Part shown: positions 61,089 through 64,000 of the stretch, piece after piece
Layout of the letters: the number at the start of each line of letters is the position of its first letter
Numbering within the stretch: position 1 is the first letter of the stretch
Assembly (NCBI GenBank): GCA_902768735.1
Contig: CACXMK010000009.1
Location: 23,436-87,435 of the forward strand
Source: an uncultured Lachnospiraceae bacterium
Lineage (GTDB): Bacteria > Bacillota > Clostridia > Lachnospirales > Lachnospiraceae
DNA: 64,000 nt
Reading direction: 5' to 3'
Notes under the pieces: model-generated
What the model saw: the letters and a program-made list of their open reading frames with translations, nothing else
What the model was told of the DNA's origin: nothing
The model's database searches: none
Position numbers and translations under genes: made by a program

Positions 61089-62636
61089 TTATTCTTCGTC
61101 GTCGCTGAGCGCTTCGGTCTGTTGCACAAGGACCTTCTTGCTGTAGCTGGAGAATGCGTCTTCCACGAGCGCCGTATCGGGCTTAGGTGTGATCAGCGAT
61201 ACGACGGGAACGATCACAAGACCGGCCAGCATGCAGAATGCGCCTGCGTTGATCGGGGACTGGAGTGCCTTCGGAAGAGAAGAGCGCGCGAACATGTCCA
61301 CCATCATAAAGATCACAGAGAAGAGGAAGCATGCCCAGCAGGAAAAACCGGAGGTCTTCTTCCAGTACAGACCATACAGGAAAGGCGCAAGGAACGCGCC
61401 CGCCATGGCACCCCAGGAGATACCCATCAGCTGTGCAATGAAGGTGACGTTGGACTTGTACTGGATCAGTGCGATGATGACGGAGATCAGGATAAAGACC
61501 ACGATAAGCCAGCGCATGATCAGGAGCTGCTTCTTCTCTTCCAGTTTTTTAAAGACATGTCCCCGGATCAGATCCAGCGTAATGGTCGAGCTGGAAGTAA
61601 GGACCAGAGAGGACAGCGTGGACATAGAGGCGGAGAGCACCAGGATGACCACGACGCCGATCAGGATATCCGGAAGGCCGGAGAGCATGGTGGGAACGAC
61701 GGAGTCAAAGCCGTTCGCGGCGATGTCGATCTGATCGGAGAAAAGGCGCCCGAATCCGCCGAGGAAGTAGCAGCCGCCGGCGACGACCATAGCGAACAGC
61801 GTTGAGATGATCGTGCCTCTCTCAATGGATTTCTCATTTTTGATGGCATAGAATTTTTGGACCATCTGGGGCAGTCCCCAGGTACCCAGAGAGGTCAGGA
61901 TCACAACTCCGAGGAGGTTGAACGGGTCAGGACCAAAGAAGGAAGCGAACACGCCGGGCGTTGTGGAAACTGTCTCGTCACTGACTCTTGCAAGACCGTC
62001 CATAGCTGCCATCAGTCCGCCTTTGCTGCCAAGAACAGCGAGGATGACAGCCGTGATGCCTACCAGCATGATAATGCCCTGGATGAAATCGTTGATCGCA
62101 GTTGCCATGTAACCGCCAACGATGACGTAAACACCTGTGAGCACGGCCATTACGACCACGCAGATAGAGTAGTCGATATTGAAAGCCATCCCGAACAGTC
62201 TGGAAAGACCGTTGTACAGGGAAGCGGTGTAAGGGATCATAAAGATGAAAGTGATGATGGAAGCGGCGATCTTGAGACTCTCGCTTCCAAAGCGCTTACC
62301 AAAGAATTCGGGCATGGTGGCGGAATCAAGGTGCTGCGTCATTATCCTGGTGCGCCTGCCGAGGATCCTCCAGGCAAGGAGGGATCCGATGAGCGCGTTG
62401 CCGATGCCTGCCCAAGTGGCGGCAATTCCGTATTTCCAACCAAACTGACCTGCGTAACCGACGAATACGACTGCGGAAAAATAGGAGGTACCGTAAGCGA
62501 ATGCTGTGAGCCAGGGACCGACAGAGCGGCCGCCGAGAACAAATCCGTTGACATCGGTCGCGGACTGTTTGCAGTAGAAACCGATGCCCACCATGATGGT
62601 GAAGAACAGCAGAAGCATCAATACCTTGATAATCAT
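61089..62636 (-). CDS. Sodium:solute symporter family transporter
   Basis: This 515-residue member of the SSS family has about 13 helices. The family core is visible in GGRSVGPWLTAFAYGTSYFSA near the N-terminus, GGYMATAINDFIQGIIMLVG in the middle and LSASMSTLSSLVLTSSSTITLDLI, which carries sodium-site residues. The family covers proline, pantothenate, sugars and carboxylates, and the sequence does not decide among them. An AGGAGG site precedes the ATG. It is monocistronic, with a hairpin and paired palindromes upstream. Confidence 0.88.
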   Translation of the reverse strand: MIIKVLMLLLFFTIMVGIGFYCKQSATDVNGFVLGGRSVGPWLTAFAYGTSYFSAVVFVGYAGQFGWKYGIAATWAGIGNALIGSLLAWRILGRRTRIMTQHLDSATMPEFFGKRFGSESLKIAASIITFIFMIPYTASLYNGLSRLFGMAFNIDYSICVVVMAVLTGVYVIVGGYMATAINDFIQGIIMLVGITAVILAVLGSKGGLMAAMDGLARVSDETVSTTPGVFASFFGPDPFNLLGVVILTSLGTWGLPQMVQKFYAIKNEKSIERGTIISTLFAMVVAGGCYFLGGFGRLFSDQIDIAANGFDSVVPTMLSGLPDILIGVVVILVLSASMSTLSSLVLTSSSTITLDLIRGHVFKKLEEKKQLLIMRWLIVVFILISVIIALIQYKSNVTFIAQLMGISWGAMAGAFLAPFLYGLYWKKTSGFSCWACFLFSVIFMMVDMFARSSLPKALQSPINAGAFCMLAGLVIVPVVSLITPKPDTALVEDAFSSYSKKVLVQQTEALSDDEE

Positions 62637-62670
62637 TTTCGTTACCTCCTAGAGTTGGTCGTTGTTACTG

Positions 62671-62700
62671 CCCGGGTAAACAGAGTGTTGTTTACCTGGG
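62671..62700 (-). promoter_or_regulatory. Leader hairpin upstream of the symporter gene
   Basis: CCCGGGTAAACA and TGTTTACCTGGG form a 12-base stem (one G-T pair) over GAGTGT, between the paired palindromes and the ribosome binding site. No T run follows. Confidence 0.5.
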
Positions 62701-62709
62701 CGATTTAAC

Positions 62710-62734
62710 ACTTTAAAGTTTAGCACTTTAAAGT
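62710..62734 (-). promoter_or_regulatory. Two ACTTTAAAGT palindromes upstream of the symporter gene
   Basis: Two copies of the perfect 10-base palindrome ACTTTAAAGT lie at 62710-62719 and 62725-62734, with centres 15 bases apart. The second extends to a 14-base palindrome. They look like operator half-sites in the promoter region. Confidence 0.55.
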
Positions 62735-62752
62735 GCGGTTCGTCGATGTCTA

Positions 62753-62791
62753 AAAATTTAACACCGATTGACGGATGTGTCAATCGGTGTT
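62753..62791 (-). terminator. Terminator after the histidine phosphatase gene
   Basis: AACACCGATTGAC and GTCAATCGGTGTT form a 13-base perfect stem. On the minus strand it is followed by AAATTTTTA. Confidence 0.85.
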
Positions 62792-62819
62792 AGTAAAAAA
62801 GTTTAAAAAAATTTTAGAT

Positions 62820-63401
62820 TTACTTCTTCAGGCTGTAGGAGGTCAGGAACGTATGCCTGCCGTCCTGATATTCATAGACCCTGATCTCGCAGTTCTTCAT
62901 GCGCTCCCAGTGCAGGCCGTCCGGAGCATCGTCAAGATAACCGCACAGCGCCCGCATGATGCCGCCATGGCAGGCGATAAGGACGTTGTTATACTCCTTC
63001 GTCTCCAGTTCCTTTAGAAACGAGGCGGCACGCTCCTTCATGGAATCCAGCGACTCGACGGTGTCCGGCACGGGAAAGCGCTTCGGGAACATCCAGTAGA
63101 GTGTCATAGCCGGCCCCATCAGGTAGTATTTGCACCCTTCATATTTTCCGAAATCCGTCTCGATCAGGCGCTCATCGGTGATGATCTGCGACGGATCGAC
63201 ATTTCCGATGATAGAACCCGTTAGCTGTGCGCGCTTTAAGGGACTCGCGTAGACGGCGTCAAAACACACATCGCCGATATTTTTTCGGGATTGTCTGGCC
63301 TGTTCGATCCCCCTTTCATTGAGGGGACAGTCGGTCAGGCCCTGCATGCGCTTATCGTGATTGAGGTCAGTCTGCCCGTGGCGGGCGATCCAGATCTTCA
63401 T
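62820..63401 (-). CDS. Histidine phosphatase family protein
   Basis: This cytoplasmic phosphatase of 193 residues belongs to the phosphoglycerate mutase-like family. The phospho-histidine is in IARHGQTDLN at residues 5-14, the second arginine in YASPLKRAQLT, and the second histidine in IACHGGIMRAL. The size and motifs fit broad-specificity phosphatases such as those of the CobC/GpmB type rather than glycolytic phosphoglycerate mutase. It has its own promoter and terminator and is next to the tRNA-Pro integration site. Confidence 0.88.
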   Translation of the reverse strand: MKIWIARHGQTDLNHDKRMQGLTDCPLNERGIEQARQSRKNIGDVCFDAVYASPLKRAQLTGSIIGNVDPSQIITDERLIETDFGKYEGCKYYLMGPAMTLYWMFPKRFPVPDTVESLDSMKERAASFLKELETKEYNNVLIACHGGIMRALCGYLDDAPDGLHWERMKNCEIRVYEYQDGRHTFLTSYSLKK

Positions 63402-63482
63402 TGGTTTTTCCTCTGTTCGGCCGTTGGTTACTCGGAGCTCTCGGATTATTTCGGATTTTATAGAGGCGCTCTCTCATAGAAC

Positions 63483-63512
63483 AGTATAATCCGTGAAGGG
63501 GTCTTGGGGCAA
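63483..63512 (-). promoter_or_regulatory. Promoter for the histidine phosphatase gene
   Basis: On the minus strand TTGCCC (63507-63512), an 18-base spacer and TATACT (63483-63488). Confidence 0.55.
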
Positions 63513-63531
63513 TTGGCGGATGACATGTAAA

Positions 63532-63574
63532 TAAAAAAGAACCGGAAACATCGATTAAATCAACGTTTCCGGTT
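63532..63574 (-). terminator. Terminator downstream of the tRNA-Pro fragment
   Basis: On the minus strand AACCGGAAAC pairs with GTTTCCGGTT and is followed by CTTTTTTATTT. It is placed as a tRNA gene terminator would be. Confidence 0.8.
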
Positions 63575-63589
63575 GCCCCTGCCAAGTAG

Positions 63590-63632
63590 TCGAGGCGACG
63601 GGATTCGAACCCACGACCTCTGCGTCCCGAAG
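63590..63632 (-). other. 3' fragment of tRNA-Pro(CGG), probable integration (att) site
   Basis: On the minus strand the 43 bases run from the anticodon loop TTCGGGA through the 3' anticodon stem CGCAG, a T arm with loop TTCGAAT and the 3' acceptor strand CGCCTCG plus discriminator A. The sequence upstream of the loop does not form the 5' anticodon stem (CTGCG would be needed) and there is no D arm, so only the 3' half of the tRNA is present. This is the pattern left at one end of an element integrated into a tRNA gene; the intact tRNA should be at the far end. Confidence 0.75.
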
Positions 63633-63766
63633 CTGAATCCGGCCTTGTCGGCCGGTGCCGTATTTTGCCAAAGTGCCTTAAACAGCCATGTTTTCCATAT
63701 TTTGCCATACAGCCTGACACATAATAAACCAATATAAAACAACGTGAGGTTGAACAAAAAGTTGAA

Positions 63767-63808
63767 CGGACTCCCTGTGAACCATGTGTTCCGAGGGAGT
63801 CCGTTTTT
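63767..63808 (+). terminator. Hairpin directly upstream of the last gene
   Basis: CGGACTCCCT and AGGGAGTCCG form a 10-base perfect stem with a 17-base loop, followed by TTTTT and the ATG. The 3' arm includes AGGGAG, the only candidate ribosome binding site for the next gene, so the hairpin could also control translation. Confidence 0.7.
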
Positions 63809-64000
63809 ATGGCAAAAGTGAATCTGACAACAGAGAATGCTATCGTAAACGCCGTGGGAAAAATGGCGATAACCGGGAATGTAATTCCTGAAAGCTGGTA
63901 CAAGACCGTTGTATCTCCTAATGGGAGAGTAAATCTGCTGGCAGTAAATCTTCTTGCAGATATCGTGTATTGGTACCGGCCCATGGAGATCCGTGACGAG
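63809..64000 (+). CDS. Mobile-element protein of unknown function, N-terminal part
   Basis: The frame is open to the right edge (64 codons) and begins MAKVNLTTENAIVNAVGKMA. The sequence, with GNVIPESWYKTVVSPNGRVN and LLADIVYWYRP, resembles hypothetical proteins I know from conjugative or prophage-like elements of gut Clostridia, which are thought to be replication or regulatory proteins. No domain can be proved from this part. It starts directly after a hairpin and lies inside the region that begins at the tRNA-Pro fragment, so it is probably the first gene of an integrated element. Confidence 0.6.
   Translation, partial: MAKVNLTTENAIVNAVGKMAITGNVIPESWYKTVVSPNGRVNLLAVNLLADIVYWYRPMEIRDE

Noticed and set aside
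63590-63632. Complete tRNA-Pro gene
   Set aside because: The 5' acceptor strand, D arm and 5' anticodon stem are absent. Only the 3' half can be recognised.

Overview
The window looks like a chromosomal segment of a strictly anaerobic, moderately GC-rich Clostridia, most likely Lachnospiraceae. Supporting signs are a complete Rnf operon in the clostridial order CDGEAB, a butyryl-CoA:acetate CoA-transferase-type enzyme, an inverted-domain GH3 beta-glucosidase, glycogen phosphorylase, galactokinase and many short rho-independent terminators. No rRNA or intact tRNA is present. The species cannot be named from the sequence alone.

Layout. 1-5850: a partial conserved gene, deoC, trxA-trxB, an acyl-CoA:acetate CoA-transferase and a two-component system. 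5900-20230: a secreted NlpC/P60 peptidase with a long Gly-Asp-Ser repeat linker, a YfhO-type membrane protein, Tex, GH3, an AI-2E family permease, a decayed membrane-protein pseudogene, a polytopic membrane protein and dapA. 20331-23619: a Bax inhibitor-1 family protein and a tandem pair of ArsA/Get3-like ATPases. 23915-33163: a lactate and quinone block, with a LutC-like LUD protein, a LutB-LutA fusion, MenA, a MenG/UbiE methyltransferase, FixC-like and FixX proteins, lactate permease and a polyprenyl diphosphate synthase. 33403-43658: serA, a DUF2974 hydrolase, NUDIX, RluA, HAD phosphatase, larB-larC, a small sigma factor, an RsbW-like kinase, a small unknown gene and galK. 43883-51984: an AraC regulator, glycogen phosphorylase, a metallo-beta-lactamase gene broken by an in-frame amber codon, two MgtC/SapB paralogues and a lysozyme-like protein. 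52252-60734: an exported fumarate-reductase-like flavoprotein with two FMN-binding domains, a NusG-II protein, a Gx-transporter (PF07456) protein and, convergent to them, rnfCDGEAB. 61089-64000: a sodium:solute symporter, a histidine phosphatase, a 3' fragment of tRNA-Pro(CGG) that looks like an integration site, and the first gene of an apparent mobile element.

How the genes may work together. Lactate would enter by the permease, be interconverted by a nickel-pincer racemase (larB/larC are present, larA is not in the window) and be oxidised by the Lut proteins. The adjacent FixC/FixX pair, with no FixAB/ETF in the window, and the MenA/MenG/polyprenyl synthase genes suggest that lactate electrons go to a menaquinone-like carrier. 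The exported flavoprotein downstream could be an extracytoplasmic terminal reductase, and Rnf would couple ferredoxin oxidation to ion pumping. This chain is inferred from gene content and proximity. One part may be broken: the FixC-like protein lacks its N-terminal GxGxxG FAD-binding motif.

Other signs of decay or transfer are the amber-interrupted MBL gene, the frameshifted membrane-protein pseudogene and the tRNA-Pro integration boundary.
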